A program made the position numbers and the translations under genes. Positions 36,640-49,768 of a stretch of 64,000 nt of DNA are shown here, one piece after another (within the stretch, counting starts at the first letter, position 1; the number at the start of each line of letters is the position of its first letter). Source of the DNA: Dromiciops gliroides (Eukaryota > Chordata > Mammalia > Microbiotheria > Microbiotheriidae); NCBI RefSeq assembly GCF_019393635.1, contig NC_057861.1:60558532-60622531 (forward strand), read 5' to 3'. The notes below the pieces were generated by a model. It saw only the letters and a program-made list of their open reading frames with translations, was not told the DNA's origin and searched no databases.

Positions 36640-39600
36640 ATGATATTTTGACATATGAACTTCCCTTACTGATAGAGATCATAACCTTTTAATTGATGAT
36701 CTTTGAATGTTGGCATGACCAAAAGAAATTCTCACATGGTAGAAGAGGGCAATCTAATGAGCAACATCTCTAATCTTGTTTCTCCAGTACAGCCATATGT
36801 TCCAACATTGGGCGTGTACACCTGGAACCTTTTTTTTTAAATGTACTTTATCATTTTGAACTTTTATTTGCACAGCTGGAAGAAGAAGGAATTCTTTATG
36901 ATGCTATGAATCTGTATTCCATACTGCTTGTTTTTAACTACGAAAGAGAATTCTACATTTTGCTTTCAAAAGTATCATGCTTTTTTGTACTTCTCTCTGG
37001 ACTTCCTTTGTTTTCTTATATTTTCAAAAATATTAAAATCGCAATACCACTCTTACCCCCTTTTTCAGTATCAATATTCTCTCCCGTTACTGAAAACAAA
37101 CAAACCAAGAACTCCTTTGTTAGAAATAGCATAGTCAAGTAAAATGAATCCACACAGTAGCCATGTCCAGAAATGTTTGCTCATCTCCTGTCTGTCAAGA
37201 GGTGAGTCATTTAATTTATCATAGATTTTCTGGAGACATGGTTTAGTCATTTCATTGATCAGTCTTTCTGCAAACTTTATTTTATTTTGTTTTCTTAAGA
37301 AAGTTTTTTTTTTCTTTATAATGGTGCTATCTTTTTACAAAATATTCTCCATATTCAGCTCATTTGACTTTGCATCATTTTGTAATTTCCTGAATTCTCC
37401 TTAAAATGTCTTTGTTGCATATGGTGCAGTAACATTCTATTACATTTCATACCTCACAATTTGGTCCGTGATTCCCTAATTGTCTAAAAATAAAATCTGA
37501 ATTACTCCCTTTTTCCCTTGTCAGGCACAGGAATTTTATTTTGCTTTGGTCTATTCTCTCTGCAATATTGTCTACCCTCTCATTTGATTTGTTTATTCAA
37601 CCAGCCTTTAAGCAGTTTGTATAAAAAGTGCAGTTCATCTGATACCTACCTTCCATGTTTGTGTACTCTTTTCACTTACTTTTTTTCCTATTTGTATAGT
37701 CCTTTCACCTTCCCATCTCCTTCAGCCTTTATAAAGCACCAATCTACCCACATGATCTGTTGGGTTTTTAAAATATAATTTCTTCAAAGCCCTTTGAATA
37801 TATTAAAGTTTTCAAGGAACACTTGTTTTTTGTCCTCCCATCAGATGTTAGTAACATTTAGCACCTTCCAATTGCTTAAATAAATCTTCCTTTCTAGGTT
37901 TCTACAGATTCTTATATTTCCAAGTTTTTCTCAGTTTTAATTTTATCGTTAAAATTTCTTGAAAATTCCATTAAAGGCCCATTTTTTCCCCTTGTAGGAT
38001 TTTGTCTTTGGCTTACTGGGATATCATCTTCCAAGATTTCCTCTCATTTATAGTAGATACTGCTAATTCTTGTGTGTCCTAACTCTGTACAGTTTGTTGG
38101 TATTTGATTTTTTTTTTTTTGCCTTCCTTTCCCCTTCCTTCTCCTATCTTCCTTTTCATCTTCCTCCCTTTCAATATTTTCTCTTTGTGTGGGTGCTTTG
38201 GATATTGGCTTTTATATCCTTAAGACTTTTCCTTTTGGAGTTTCTTTCACAATGTGATCTCATCTTTGCTGTTTTGATCTAATACTTCTAGGCATTTTTC
38301 TTTTATGATTTCCTAAAAATTATAGAGTCCATGTGGGTACACACCCTCACCCCCTGCTTTTTAAAATTCTCTCCTTGACCTGTTTCCCAGGTATGCTGTT
38401 TGGGGTTTGTTTGTTTTGTTTTTGAATATCAGTTGGCTTACTTTCTTTTTTCATTCTTTTGATTCTGTTCTAATATTTCTTACTGTCTTCTGGAGTCACT
38501 GATTTTTGTTTTGTTTATTCCAGTTGAACCTTTTCTTGGTTGAAGATTACCACTTTTACAAGCTATTTATTCTCCTAATTCTCTAGAGCTTGTATTTAAT
38601 TTCTTTAAAAAACAAAAAACAAAAGAAAACCTCTTCCTTTCTTCTAGGTATTCATGTAGTCCTTATGAAAAATCCAGTTGTTGGGTTTTTTGGTTTTGTT
38701 TTCTGTATAGTCTCCTTGTAGTTGTTGGAGGATTTAATTGTTGTTTTTCTGCTTAACTTACATAACCTTTGTCCAGGCCCTCCAGTAGCTGTGTTTTACA
38801 AAGGTTCTATCCAACATGGTAGAGATTTATTTATGCACATGTTGTTTTGGAGAATATGATCTCCTTGAAGGCAGAGATTATTTAATATTTGTCTTTGTAT
38901 CCCTATTGCTGGACACATAGTGCTTGGTGTTGACTGTTTTTGGAGAAAAAGAAGGGAAAAGGAGAATGTGTAATTGACTTGTACAGATTGGAAAATTTAC
39001 ATGGAAATGGCCTTTACTCCTAATGTGTAAGAGAGCCATTTAAAATCCATTATCACTAATTGCTTTGGCTCAGCATTCATATCCCTGTTATTCTTTGTCT
39101 CTTCCACTGTTGATTGTGGTACCACTCACTGCTGTTGTCAAGTGAAACTGTCAGCTCTTCCTCAAACATGCTTTCTATCTTACTCACACTAGAATCTTGA
39201 TATCCCTTATCATCTGTGGAACTAGCAGCACTTCTAGTTGGGCATGCTCACCAGGCCAGTAGAAATAGCAGTATACAAGATTTGATACTCTAAAAATCTG
39301 AGTAGTGTTGACTAACTCTGCAACCAGTTAGTTATTGGTCCCTTTTGAACTGTTTTTATCTGCCTTTGATAGACTTGGAAGATGAACAAAAAAAAGTTAT
39401 TTGTGTTCTTTAGGACAGAGTTGACTAGGCTGGCATTCTTAGATTGGTGCTCTTGTAAAGATAGCCCTGGAAAATCTTTTAAGGCCCATAAATAAGCTAT
39501 ACATTTTCATTTGGAATTGTTAATTTTTAGTGTACCCTTTGCATGCTTCTTTTCTGATTAGTAGTTGACACTATTTGGCTGCTCCCCACGTGATTATTCT

Positions 39601-40700
39601 TTCCTATTCTTATTCATACTCTTTCTGAATACACCTGAATGTCATTACCCATTTGGAGTTTTATATGAATGTTTTTGCTTCCTTAAAAAAAATTTCAGGC
39701 AGAAAACCAAGCGAGAAAGCTGAGAAGAATTGCTGTTTCTGGATGCTTTCACACAAGACTGGATAGGGAGCAACTAGGACCTCTGTCTGAATTGGGTGGC
39801 CTGACAGGCACTTATTCTGAAAAGGAACCAAACAATCGAGGTCAGACCTTTGGTGATGGAGTTTGTGCTTCATTCAAGTTTGGCTCTCACTTGGAAGAAG
39901 AATTAAACTTATTCTGCACAGCTCCAGAGGAGAAAACTAGTACCACTAGGTAGACGTACAAGGAAACAGATTTTGAGAACTTCCTATCAATTGTCATTTA
40001 GAAATGAAGTGCACTGTTTCAGATAATGTTTTTCCCATCGTTGAAGGCTTTCAATCATTATTTGGGGAGATCCAGGCTTCACGAATTGGTCAGGAGAACA
40101 GCTGAGAGTCTTTGATCCAATAAAAAATATGGCCATCCCATTACTTTGCTATGTCACCATCCATTGCCATTATGCACTTTTCAGCTCCCCATCCTGAGAC
40201 TACAGTGGGGAAATGCCCTTCTTCTAAGATGAAAGTGTGACCAGAAAATCAACCCCTTTTTCTCAGCCTCTCTGCACTCTGTTTATCTGAGTCATTTACT
40301 GGATTTAAGAGAGTGTCCCTACAGAGATGGAATTATGGTCTACCTCTTATATCAGCCAAGTCAGCTTGGTTCCAATTGCAGAGCTGTTATTGCTGGGATG
40401 AGGTAAGCACAGAGCACAGCTGGATTCTTCAGCTCCCAGCAATGTTAGCAGATCAGGTGTTGCCTCTCCACTTTCCAGGTGTGTTGTGTGATTTTTTAGA
40501 GTATATGAATGAATAGGTATTATACAAAGCCTAGTGATGCAACCTCCAGGGTGGATTTGGGTACCATTTTCTCTTAGAATCTCAGGCTTGAAAAGGTTAA
40601 ATCTTCTCTTCCAACTTCCCATTAATATTATTCAACCTCTACTTGAATAGGTCAAATCACAGGAAACCCACTCCCCTATTAGGCATCCCATTCCATTTTT
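36640..40700. other. Intron 7, mostly unassigned; decayed LINE pieces likely
   Basis: T-rich sequence around 37000 to 38800 may include decayed antisense L1. An L2 tail (AAGGCAGAGATTATTTAATA, GGACACATAGTGCTTGGTG) lies at about 38860 to 38935. The stretch 39980 to 40080 faintly resembles a CR1/L3 3' end. No exon is seen. Confidence 0.4.
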
Positions 40701-40704
40701 GACA

Positions 40705-40890
40705 AGCCCAATTATTTGAAGAGAAGCAGCACAGAATACTAGACTTGGAGCCTAGAGGAGACTTAGATTCAAATTCCTTTTCTAACACTTCTTAACTAAT
40801 TCCTTCTGATTCTGGCTTCCTTGTGTCAAATGGTGATTACTATCTGTACTCAAGGAGTCATTGTGAGCAAAGTGCTTTATAAATATTAAA
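40705..40890 (+). mobile_element. MIR/THER-type SINE
   Basis: AGCAGCACAGAATACTAGAC, GACTTAGATTCAAATTCCTT and AGTGCTTTATAAATATTAAA fit the family. Confidence 0.5.
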
Positions 40891-40919
40891 GCATCATAAG
40901 TCAGGACAACAAAATTAAA

Positions 40920-42640
40920 GGAATAAACGTCAACTAAAGTGGAGACAAAATTATCTCTGACTATGACATAATGGTGTGTTTATAAAACCCTAGAGGATCA
41001 CTAACTGAAGTGATTAATAGCTTCAGCAAGTTAGGGAAATTAGTCCATAAAAGTATTCAGCATTTTTGTACAGTCCAAGCAAAAATAGGAAAGGATTGAG
41101 AAGAAAAAAATAGTTTCAAACTAAGTATGCAGTAGTTATTATAACAAGATTAACATTTGATTTTTATAACTACAACTTATTACAAAATCTTTATAGGAAT
41201 AAAGGAAAGCTGCAAGTAATAGAGTAATTTAATGGACTTTTGGGGAACATACTAATATAATACTACCTAAATTGTTTTATATATTTAGTGCTATACTAAT
41301 TAAATTACATTATGGAATTAGTCAAATGAATGAAATTTGTTTCTAAGAGCAAAATGTCTAGAAACTGGAAGGAGTAAGAATGAAGAGGACATAACATCTC
41401 CAGACTTCAAACTTTATATTATAAATTAGTCATTAGAACTAATACTGCTGTTGTTTTAAAAATAAAAACGGAAGGGGGCAGCTAGGTGGCACAGTGGATA
41501 AAGCACTGGCCCTGGATTAAGGAGGACCTGAGTTCAAATCTTACCTCAGAAACTTGACACTTATTAGCTGTGTGACCCTGGGCAAGTCACTTAACCCTTA
41601 TTGCCCCACCAAAAAAATAAAGTAAAGTAAAAACAGAAAATTGGTCAGTGGGATAGACTAGGTAAATAAGAAATAATTAGCTGAAAACAGTAGCCCAGTG
41701 TTTGACAAACTCCCAAAGAAATTACTAGGAAAACTGAAAAGCACTTTGGCAGAAATTAGGTTTAAGTCAGTATCTAATTACAATGAGCTTAAATTGGACA
41801 TGCGACTTGATTTTAAAGAATTTAAAATTTTACTATTAAAAATGTTACCTACATGAAATTTTAGCATGCATCATTTTGATGAAGTTAGAATTAGATAAAT
41901 GGAAGAATGGAGAAAATATCACTAATAAAAATTTGATTTCCAAATTTTAAGTACTTGAGACATATATAATATAAGCCATTCCCCAGTAGGTTTGTTGGCA
42001 GGGATATGAACAGATTTCAAAAGTTTGCAAACTATAAATGACCACATGAAATATATTATGTCTCACAAATTAAGACAATTTGCCAGTTAAATATCACACT
42101 ATGCAAATTTGCATAGAAGACGAGGAAAAAAAGTAGGAACTATCCTGTTGGTGCGCTAAGGAAGGATAAGCACCCACAACGAACTGATGGTACATCTGAG
42201 AAGTGGGTCACCCATTGTGGATAGCAATGCCGAATTGTATAAGAAGAGCTACTAAACTTTCCATGCCCCTTTGATACAGTGATACTGCTGCTGGGTCTTA
42301 TACCCTCCAGAGATACAAAGTTCTGTTTACCAAAAGTATTCAGTCATACTGTTTAAACAGTATCCAAAAAATGAGACAAAGTAATTGTTCTTTGATGATA
42401 GTCATTAAAACTATGTTACATTACTAGAATAGAATATTATTTTGTAATGAGAATTGAACTTAAGGATGAATTTAAGGAATTCATAAAGTTTAAGAAGAGT
42501 TATAAAATGATGAGAGTAAAATAAGCAGTGTATGTTTACACAATTGCCAAAACAACATAAATAAAAATTTTCCCTGAAGGACATCGAATGATGAATACTT
42601 GGAAAAACCACTCATGTTCCTAGAGCACTCTTCCAAAAAG
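40920..42640 (+). mobile_element. L1 ORF2 3'-end, sense, with a SINE inside
   Basis: ATTGGTCAGTGGGATAGACT, GAAAACTGAAAAGCACTTTG and GGCAGAAATTAGGTTTAAGT are the end of marsupial L1 ORF2 in sense. Numerous stops show it is dead. It is split by a SINE at 41474. Confidence 0.7.
41474..41620 (+). mobile_element. SINE1/WSINE1-type SINE, sense, in an L1
   Basis: Sense copy. AAATAAAAACGGA before and AAGTAAAAACAGA after are the probable target duplication in the L1. Confidence 0.9.
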
Positions 42641-42954
42641 ATCTTTTATATATGACCTTATGTGGTCAATATAGTGTATTGTCGGGGGACAGTGGGTGGA
42701 GTGTAAAGTTAATTATTTTTAAATGAAGACATTTAAGATATGGGAGCTACTAACTACTAGCTTCCTTATATTAAGCCAAACTCTGCTACTTTATAACATA
42801 CCCCCATTGTTATCATTATCAAAAAATGTTAGCACTGGACCCTGTATTCCCCAGTGGTGTATATCGCAGTTGTTACTAAATGATATGGGACTGTTCAAGT
42901 ACGTATCTAATGATTAACTGTGTGTCTACCATTCGGTATAGTTTGCATTTTACT

Positions 42955-43085
42955 TAGATGTGTATATGTTCTCTCCCTTTAGAGAATGTAAGCTCTTTGA
43001 GGTCAGGGACTGTATGTTTGATTTTTTGTCTTTGTATCCCCAGCACAGTTCCTGACAAACGCAGATAAATGCATGTTGATTGATT
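42955..43085 (+). mobile_element. L2 3' terminus
   Basis: AGAGAATGTAAGCTCTTTGA, TCAGGGACTGTATG, TTTGTATCCCCAGCACAGTT and GCATGTTGATTGATTC form a clean L2 tail. Confidence 0.75.
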
Positions 43086-43204
43086 CAGCCACTTCATTTT
43101 ACCAAGGAATACACCGAGACCCTGGAGTTTAAAACCAAGGTCCCACACTGAGCTATTGCCAGAGCCAGAACTAGAACCAAAGTGTTCTGATGCAATCAAG
43201 TGCT

Positions 43205-43833
43205 CTTTTTCAGTACACCCTCCTAGCTTCTATTTTCAACAATTTTTTCTTTGCTACCATTACCCAGGGACAGCAATATGGAAATAGGAGCCAAAGTTCA
43301 GGGAACTGAGGTAGTTCCAGTATGATGTATCACTTAGTGATGCCCAAAAGTATAGGAACATGTTATCAAGAAAGAAGGAATTTAGTTCTGTCTTATATTC
43401 AATGTATCTTCCTTAGTTTTCATTAATTGATATGGGGGCGGGGGGGTATATGAATAAATATATTTCTGGTAAGTAACCTCATGTGAACAGAGACAGCAAA
43501 TTAGGACATTTTGTTTAAATATGAGACAGAATTAAGAGCAAGAAAGATTGCCTGTGGACTTACAGCCAGAATCCATTTCTTCTTTTAATGTCCCTACTTT
43601 GGTGTGAGGAGTTTCCAAAAAACTATTCCAGGTGATTCTATTCTCCATTCATTTCTTGTCCAGGTCCTCAACCTTTCCTTAATTTTTAAAAGAGATTTCA
43701 AGGGGCTTCTCAGTCTTCTTTGGTGACTTCTGATAAGAGCAACTGCTCACTACAGCTAGCTGTTTTTACTCTAGTTTGTTACACTTGGGTCTTAAACCTA
43801 ACCCATGAATATAACTATTTTTCTTTTAATTAG
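43205..43833. other. End of intron 7, no recognised element
   Basis: A G-rich patch (GGGGGCGGGGGGG) at 43434 is the only notable point before the exon 8 acceptor. Confidence 0.4.
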
Positions 43834-44046
43834 GATGTGTTTAGAGATGCGCTTTGCAAAGATGCCTGATGAGCCTGAAGAGCCAGTAGTTGCTGTGTCC
43901 TCCCCAGTGTACCAACAACCCACCAAGGTGGTGTAGCTCACCGTCATCTAGTGACAGCAGCAGCGACAGCCTCCTCAGACAGTGACAGCTCAACTGACGA
44001 CTCTGAGGAGGAACGAGCTCGCGGCTGGCAGAGCTTCAGGAACAAG
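43834..44046 (+). CDS. BRD4: BRD4 exon 8: end of bromodomain 2 and CK2-site cluster, frame broken
   Basis: The exon follows TTTTAATTAG and ends before GTACTGG. By similarity it codes [19 protein letters not shown], then KVV, the serine/aspartate cluster (N-terminal CK2 phosphorylation sites in human) and DDSEEER. As written the frame breaks after DVF by one extra A near 43843, giving a TGA at 43867. Further small gains and losses follow near 43897 to 43905, 43937 to 43945, 43962, 44023 and the last codon before the donor. Between them the amino acid match to BRD4 is nearly perfect. If spliced as shown, the stop lies about 177 bases before an exon junction, so nonsense-mediated decay would be expected. 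Confidence 0.85.
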
Positions 44047-45037
44047 GTACTGGCATTCCAGCTGAAGAGTGCTAACTGCTAGTGAAATCTGGATTAATTC
44101 ACTGGGTAGAGGTGACACCAGAGTGAGCTCCTTCTAAATAGAGGAGGTTTTTTTATTCTATAAAACTGTAACCATAATGTTTCTTTCCTATCTCACCATC
44201 TACTATGTCTTTTGTGTACTTTGCAGATTCTTTACCTGAGATCAAGTAAGGAAAGCCATTCTAAGATTAAAATGTGATCAGTGAAAATGTTCTTAAAAGT
44301 TAGGTCTAAGTGCTTCTTAGCCACACATTAAGTAGAGCCTTTTCCTCACAAGCTCTGTAGAATTCAAGTAGAACCTGGGTGCAACTTCCAGTGATAATAA
44401 AATTTCCAGTGTAATGAAGAACAGGAAACATGTACCTTGGTTACCTTTGACATTTTTGCTACTCCAGACATGTCTCCTTTATATTTTCCACTCCTTTAAA
44501 GCCATGACTGACCTACACCATCTCTGCATCTACTGTGCTCTGAATGTAGAGACTTTTTCACCTTTCCTGAGGCCTAGGAGAATTGTCATGCCTGACACTG
44601 ACCATATTGGCTGTGTATTGAAAACTAATCTCACATTTTAATTCATTACCTGTATCTATATATGCTTTAAATTTTCTCTTGACTGTGTGTTCTTCTAGGG
44701 AGAGTAAAAACCAACTCGGACCTCTTTGAGGATTTGCTAGAGCAAAGCCACATCCTTTTGTGGAGATTCTAGTGATTCCCAGACCTATACAGTATTCTTC
44801 AAGTTGGTTCTTTTTGGAATGTCACTGTCCTCTCTGGCTTTTGCCACTTGAACAGTATACTGGGATTCTAAATAGGCCATCAACTTTAGATACTGCCTTT
44901 GAGGAACATTTCTTGACATCAAATATGAGTCAATATGTTTTTAGATTTATCTCCAACTGATTATGTGCAAGACAGGGGTAGAGAGAAGAGCATGTCAGGA
45001 CAATATTTAATGATAAGCCTGTTTGTCTGTCTCTTAG
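44047..45037. other. Intron 8, no recognised element
   Basis: Unassigned intron sequence. Confidence 0.4.
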
Positions 45038-45236
45038 CTCAAGGCAGTGCATGAGCAACTTGCTGCCCTCTCCCAGCCTCAGCAGAACAAACCAAGAAAA
45101 AAGAGAAAGACAAAAAGAGAAGAAGAAAAGAGAAGCACAAAAAAGAAGGAAGAAGTGGAGAAATTAAGAAAGGCAAAGCAAAGGAACCACCTCCCAGAAA
45201 GGCAAAGAAAACTAACAGCAGCAACAACAATGCCAG
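45038..45236 (+). CDS. BRD4: BRD4 exon 9: coiled-coil start and lysine-rich segment, frame broken
   Basis: The exon follows CTCTTAG and starts [19 protein letters not shown], identical to human BRD4. It then enters a lysine/glutamate-rich stretch that in the family reads [17 protein letters not shown] count about five single-base gains or losses in A-rich runs, net one base short. The literal reading frame therefore drifts to an arginine-rich, unrelated sequence. The end, AACAACAATGCCAG before GTCTGT, joins in phase 2 to exon 10 as expected (NNNASKKEP). The literal long ORF across the exon is partly a frameshift artefact. Confidence 0.83.
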
Positions 45237-46060
45237 GTCTGTGACTCAGGCCACTGGAAGGAGCAGGAAGGGATCCCCCTTGAATCACGAGAGCCATTGC
45301 TCACACCAGATGGTTGATTTTATATAGACTCTCTCTTTGGTTTTTTGGCAAGTTTAGCCAGTTTATCGGTTGTCTCTTGGCCCAGTTCAACTTTGCCAAG
45401 GTTGACTGTAGAGGAAATTCCTACCAGCCCATTACCTATTCACTGCCATCTCTCTTTGATTACTTTTCAACCCTGAAATCCAGAGAGTATCAGAGGCTAT
45501 TCCATGATATACCTCCATGGGCACTGGTGCAGGAGGTCATGAGTTTGAGTGACCGTTTGTTTCTTGGGGTTATTCTTGTTTAAAGGCCCTAGTTGAACTA
45601 GATGTCTTTTGAGTTTCCTTCCAACTCTGATTCTATAATTATATACTGAGAGGATTCTATAACTTGAACTATTATTGCATTTTTCATTTGCATACATAAT
45701 TGTCCTTAAAATAAATGAACAGAGAAAATTGTTTGAGATAGTCATTGAGGTACAGAAAAACCAGGGTTCATGAAACCTCTTTAACTAACCCTTCTTACCC
45801 CTTGAAGAGGCCGCTCCTGAATAGCTGTTAGGTGGGCTGTCTTCCCCTCTTTAGCCAAGAAATGAAGTTAGAGGTTAAGTACATTTCACCGTGTGGGTAA
45901 ACAAGCAAAAGGTCCCTGCCAGTTATCAATGTAGTCTATACTGACGTTTAAGATTGAATCCTTGGACAGTGCATTAGAGAAAAACAGCTTGTATATAAAG
46001 ATCGCTGCTTTTTTCTCTTCCTGTGCTTTCTTCTAACAATGTCTTTTTGTTCCTAAGTAG
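45237..46060. other. Intron 9, faint MIR/L3-like tail
   Basis: AACTAGATGTCTTTTGAGTT and CCTTCCAACTCTGATTCTAT near 45597 resemble the shared end of MIR/L3 repeats. The remainder is unassigned. Confidence 0.4.
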
Positions 46061-46360
<300 letters not shown>

Positions 46361-46896
46361 GTATCTTTTCCAGTCCTGTAGCTATCCTATACTGGAGTAA
46401 CAGGCATATAGAACAAATGGGGTCACAAACTAGCCTAGGAATGTCATTACTTCTTCAGCCAAGTCAACAGTTTCACTGGTGAAAATAATACTTTTCAAGT
46501 CAGCTTGTGGATAACCTGATAACATTTTGGGGGGGTATCTGACAGTCTCTTGCTCTTTTGGGGATCTCCTTCACCAGGGATAACTATGTTGGTCTACTTT
46601 TTAGGAACTTGATAAGTTTCTCTTTGAACCTCTTATTACAGTTCCATTTTTTGTCTGAATATTTGATAATCCTTTCTTCCCTTTAAAGTACGCTGCAAAA
46701 TTACCTTGCAATAGGAGAGGGGTATAGGGGTATCAAGGCAGATGGACAATATATGATATTGTAGCTACTTCCCATGCAAGTTGACCTCACTGTTGAAGTA
46801 TAGAAAATTAGCTATCCTAATTTTCTGTACCCAGACTGATTTAGTCAAGTAAATAAGTAATTTATTAAAGTGCCTCATGTATGCCCGCTATGAACA

Positions 46897-47140
46897 GATA
46901 GTGGTACATTGGATAAGCTGTAGACTTGGAATCAGAAAGAGTCACCTTCATCAGTTCAAATCTGGCCTCAAAACACTTTCTGTGTGATTCTGGGCAAGTC
47001 ACTTAACTCTGTTTGCCTCAGTTCCTCATCTGTAAAATGAGCTGGAAAAGGTAATGGCAGATTACTCCTGTGTCTTTGGCAAGAGAAACCCAAATGGAGT
47101 TCTGAAGAGTCAAACCAATTGAAAAATGACTGAACAGAAA
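46897..47140 (+). mobile_element. Longer CORE-type SINE (MAR1-like)
   Basis: CAGTTCAAATCTGGCCTC, GGGCAAGTCACTTAACTCTG, ATGAGCTGGAAAAGGTAATG and GAAAAATGACTGAACAG show the full extended unit in sense, in intron 10. Family name from memory. Confidence 0.7.
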
Positions 47141-48295
47141 CATATGCCAACCACTGTGCTAAAGAAACCACCCCTCCCCCATTCATTGCTCTCACAGAGC
47201 TCATACTGAACTGTATATAAACAGGTGTTACCAGGCAGATAGAAGCATTGTGCTGATATCCTTTTAATATGTTTCTAAGGGAGTTCTTCATTATTGTTTT
47301 GAGGTTTTTTTAGCTTAGAACCTCAGCATTTTGTTTTAAATATCTTATTGTCTTAGCTCAGAGAAAGATCTTGTTTTGATAAAGGCCAACAGGATGAACT
47401 CCCATCCACACCCCCCCCCCCCAAATTCTCACTTAGACCCAGATCCAAATTTATTATACACACAGGTTATATTTGTAATTACCTTTAGTGTCTTGCTAGA
47501 AACCTTCAGCCTGATCCAAAGTTCAAATTCATGTGATGAAAAGACTATTTTTAAGAGGTTAGATTTCCTTTACAAATAGAGAGCAGGTTCCTTATTTGAT
47601 AGCTACAGGCCCTGAGTGATTTCTAGGTTGCTATTACCTGTAATCTGTGATAGCAGCATCCCAGAAATTTAAATAACTCAAAATCTTATCTTGTTTTTAT
47701 TTACTTGGTTAAATTGAGGGGTGGGGCTTCCCCAGAGTTAGACCTAACTCCACTTTTCCTCTGTTCAAAGCAGTAAATTGGTGTGGAAGAGCATCAGTTT
47801 TAAGTCAGGGAGAAATTCTCGATCTCTGAAAATGCATGGTTTTTTCCTATACAAAATTGGTCACTTTCTACTCTTTCAAAAGTATTTGATAGCAAAGAGG
47901 CCTTTAAACACTAACCACAAAAAACTAATTCTTTCTACACAGCAACCTGTTAAAATTCCTGAATCCCCAATAAAAAGAGAAAATTAGGAAAAAGTTTTTG
48001 AAAATTAGGGGAAATATTATGTACCTACTTGGCTCCAACAGCAATCACTCTAATCCAAATTGCAACAAATGAATTCAGTAACCATAACCTTAGCTGAAAT
48101 TTTAGTAACTTCATATTGTTTGTGTTTTAGAGTAATGCTTTTTTCTTTGCCAATTATTTGTCTATGACTTGGTTTAAATATGCCCCCCTTATTTACCTTC
48201 CTATCAGTTTATTTAGAAAGGCATATGTACACATAAAAGATACTGAATTGTCCTCTACCCATATTGGACACTATTTTACTATTGTCTTATTGCAG
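47141..48295. other. Rest of intron 10, no recognised element
   Basis: A poly-C run at 47409 is the only simple repeat. No exon-like signal before 48296. Confidence 0.4.
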
Positions 48296-48407
48296 CTGAG
48301 AAAGTGATATGATTGCGGGTTCCTCTAAGATGAAGGGGTTTTTCATCTTCAGAGTCTGAGAGCACCAGTGAATCCAGCTCTTCTGACAGTGATGACTCAG
48401 AAACCAG
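48296..48407 (+). CDS. BRD4: BRD4 exon 11: serine-rich segment after ET, frame broken
   Basis: The exon follows ATTGCAG and by similarity codes AEKVDMIAGSSKMKGF then SSSESESTSESSSSDSDDSE and T. One base is missing in the GTGGAT region near 48308 and one T is gained near 48344. The serine-rich end then reads in the expected frame. The exon ends AAACCAG before a weak GTTAGA donor; one extra base is likely in ACCAG. In human the short isoform BRD4-S ends just here by reading into the intron. No further exon is recognised in the remaining 15.6 kb. Confidence 0.8.
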
Positions 48408-48739
48408 GTTAGATCCAGCTTTTCTAAAGGTTCCCAAGCTTCTAACCATGCCTATGTCGTATACAAATGTTTTCAGTATTAACTTGATACTACTTTTGAG
48501 AGGATGACGGTAATAGAATAGGGGCAGAAAGTAAACTGTTAACACATGTGTATTTCTGTTCACCTATATATTATTTCTTGTATGGGGACATTAGAAACAT
48601 GCGCCTCCTGACAAATGATTTCTCCCTGCTGGCAGTTGTGGTGTCGAATTTTCTTGAACTAGAAACAAGAGACCACACTTTAAACCACCATTAATTATGC
48701 CATCCATATTAGAGAGCTCCAAGATTCTGGTTCTTTTTT

Positions 48740-49020
48740 AGCTTCTGACTATCTGTGTATCTTGGCTAGGCCGGGGAAAATACTTGTTTTATCTACCTCA
48801 CAGAATCATTATGATGAAATGTCTTTGTCAGGCATACTAAACATTATATAAACCATGAGATTATCGTCATCATTAGAGTAATGATCAAAGTATGCCACCA
48901 TAAAATGCTTATTAAATTAGAAGGGCCTTTACAGATAATATTATCTGCATATCCTCGAACCTCATCTACTACCTCCATCCCTCCATTTTACAGTGGATAA
49001 AAGTAAGGCCAAGAGAAGGT
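48740..49020. mobile_element. MIR/THER-type fragments in opposite orientations
   Basis: A sense piece near 48740 to 48870 (CTCACAGAATCATTATGATG) is followed by an antisense piece (CCATTTTACAGTGGATAAAA). Confidence 0.4.
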
Positions 49021-49450
49021 AATTATGACAGTAGTTTTCAGTAGGGCTATATATACCAGATGGGGGGGTAAGTAGTGGGCGGTTGTAAGGACACTTTTAA
49101 GTTTAATCTTCATTATTAACATTTTCCTCCATCATTTTAATTAAGTCTAGACATTCAACAAAACAATATATCAAGTACTGATTTTTGATCAGTATTGTGC
49201 TGATTATCCAAGGAATAAATGCTCACTGAAAATTTAAGAATCAGCTTTCTCAGCTGGTCCACACCATTGACTTCTAATCAAATAGAAATCTCTATTCAAC
49301 TGGATATGGACTCTTCCTTGCAATCTTTTAGGATTTGGTAAGCTAGCAACTGCCCCCATTTGCTGTCTTCAAACTCGAAGCCATTGTGCTGGACTCAGCC
49401 TTTGTTTGTAGGAAATGGAACAAGGTAGCCTCCTTAAAAGAAAACCGGGA

Positions 49451-49601
49451 GGGGCAGCTAGGTGGCGCAGTGGATTAAACACCGGCCCTGGATTCAGGAT
49501 ACCTGAGTTCAAATGTGGCCTCAGACATTTGACACTTACCAGCTGTGTGACCCTGGGCAAGTCACTTAACCCCCATTGCCCGGCAAAAAGAAAAAAGAAA
49601 A
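49451..49601 (+). mobile_element. SINE1/WSINE1-type SINE, sense, first of a doublet
   Basis: Sense copy with a short internal loss (CAGGATACCTGAG). Its A-rich tail meets the next SINE directly. Confidence 0.9.
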
Positions 49602-49768
49602 GGGGCAGCTAGGTGGCGCAGTGGATAGAACACTGGCCTTGGATTCAGGAGTACCTGAGTTCAAATCTGGCCTCAGACACTTAACACTTACTAGCTGTGT
49701 GACCCTGGGCAAGTCACTTAACCCCAATTGCCCTGCAAAAACAAACAAACAAAAAAAACCAAAAAGAA
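49602..49768 (+). mobile_element. SINE1/WSINE1-type SINE, sense, second of a doublet
   Basis: Near-consensus sense copy. AAAAGAAAACC at 49436 and 49769, with a similar A/G run between the two SINEs, suggests repeated use of one target. Confidence 0.9.

Noticed and set aside
45047-45244. Lysine/arginine-rich ORF ending TAATTMPGL
   Set aside because: Begins in the true BRD4 frame, but its second half is a frameshifted reading of exon 9.
49602-49700. tRNA gene suggested by A-box and B-box motifs
   Set aside because: The boxes belong to the tRNA-derived head of the SINE; no cloverleaf can be formed.
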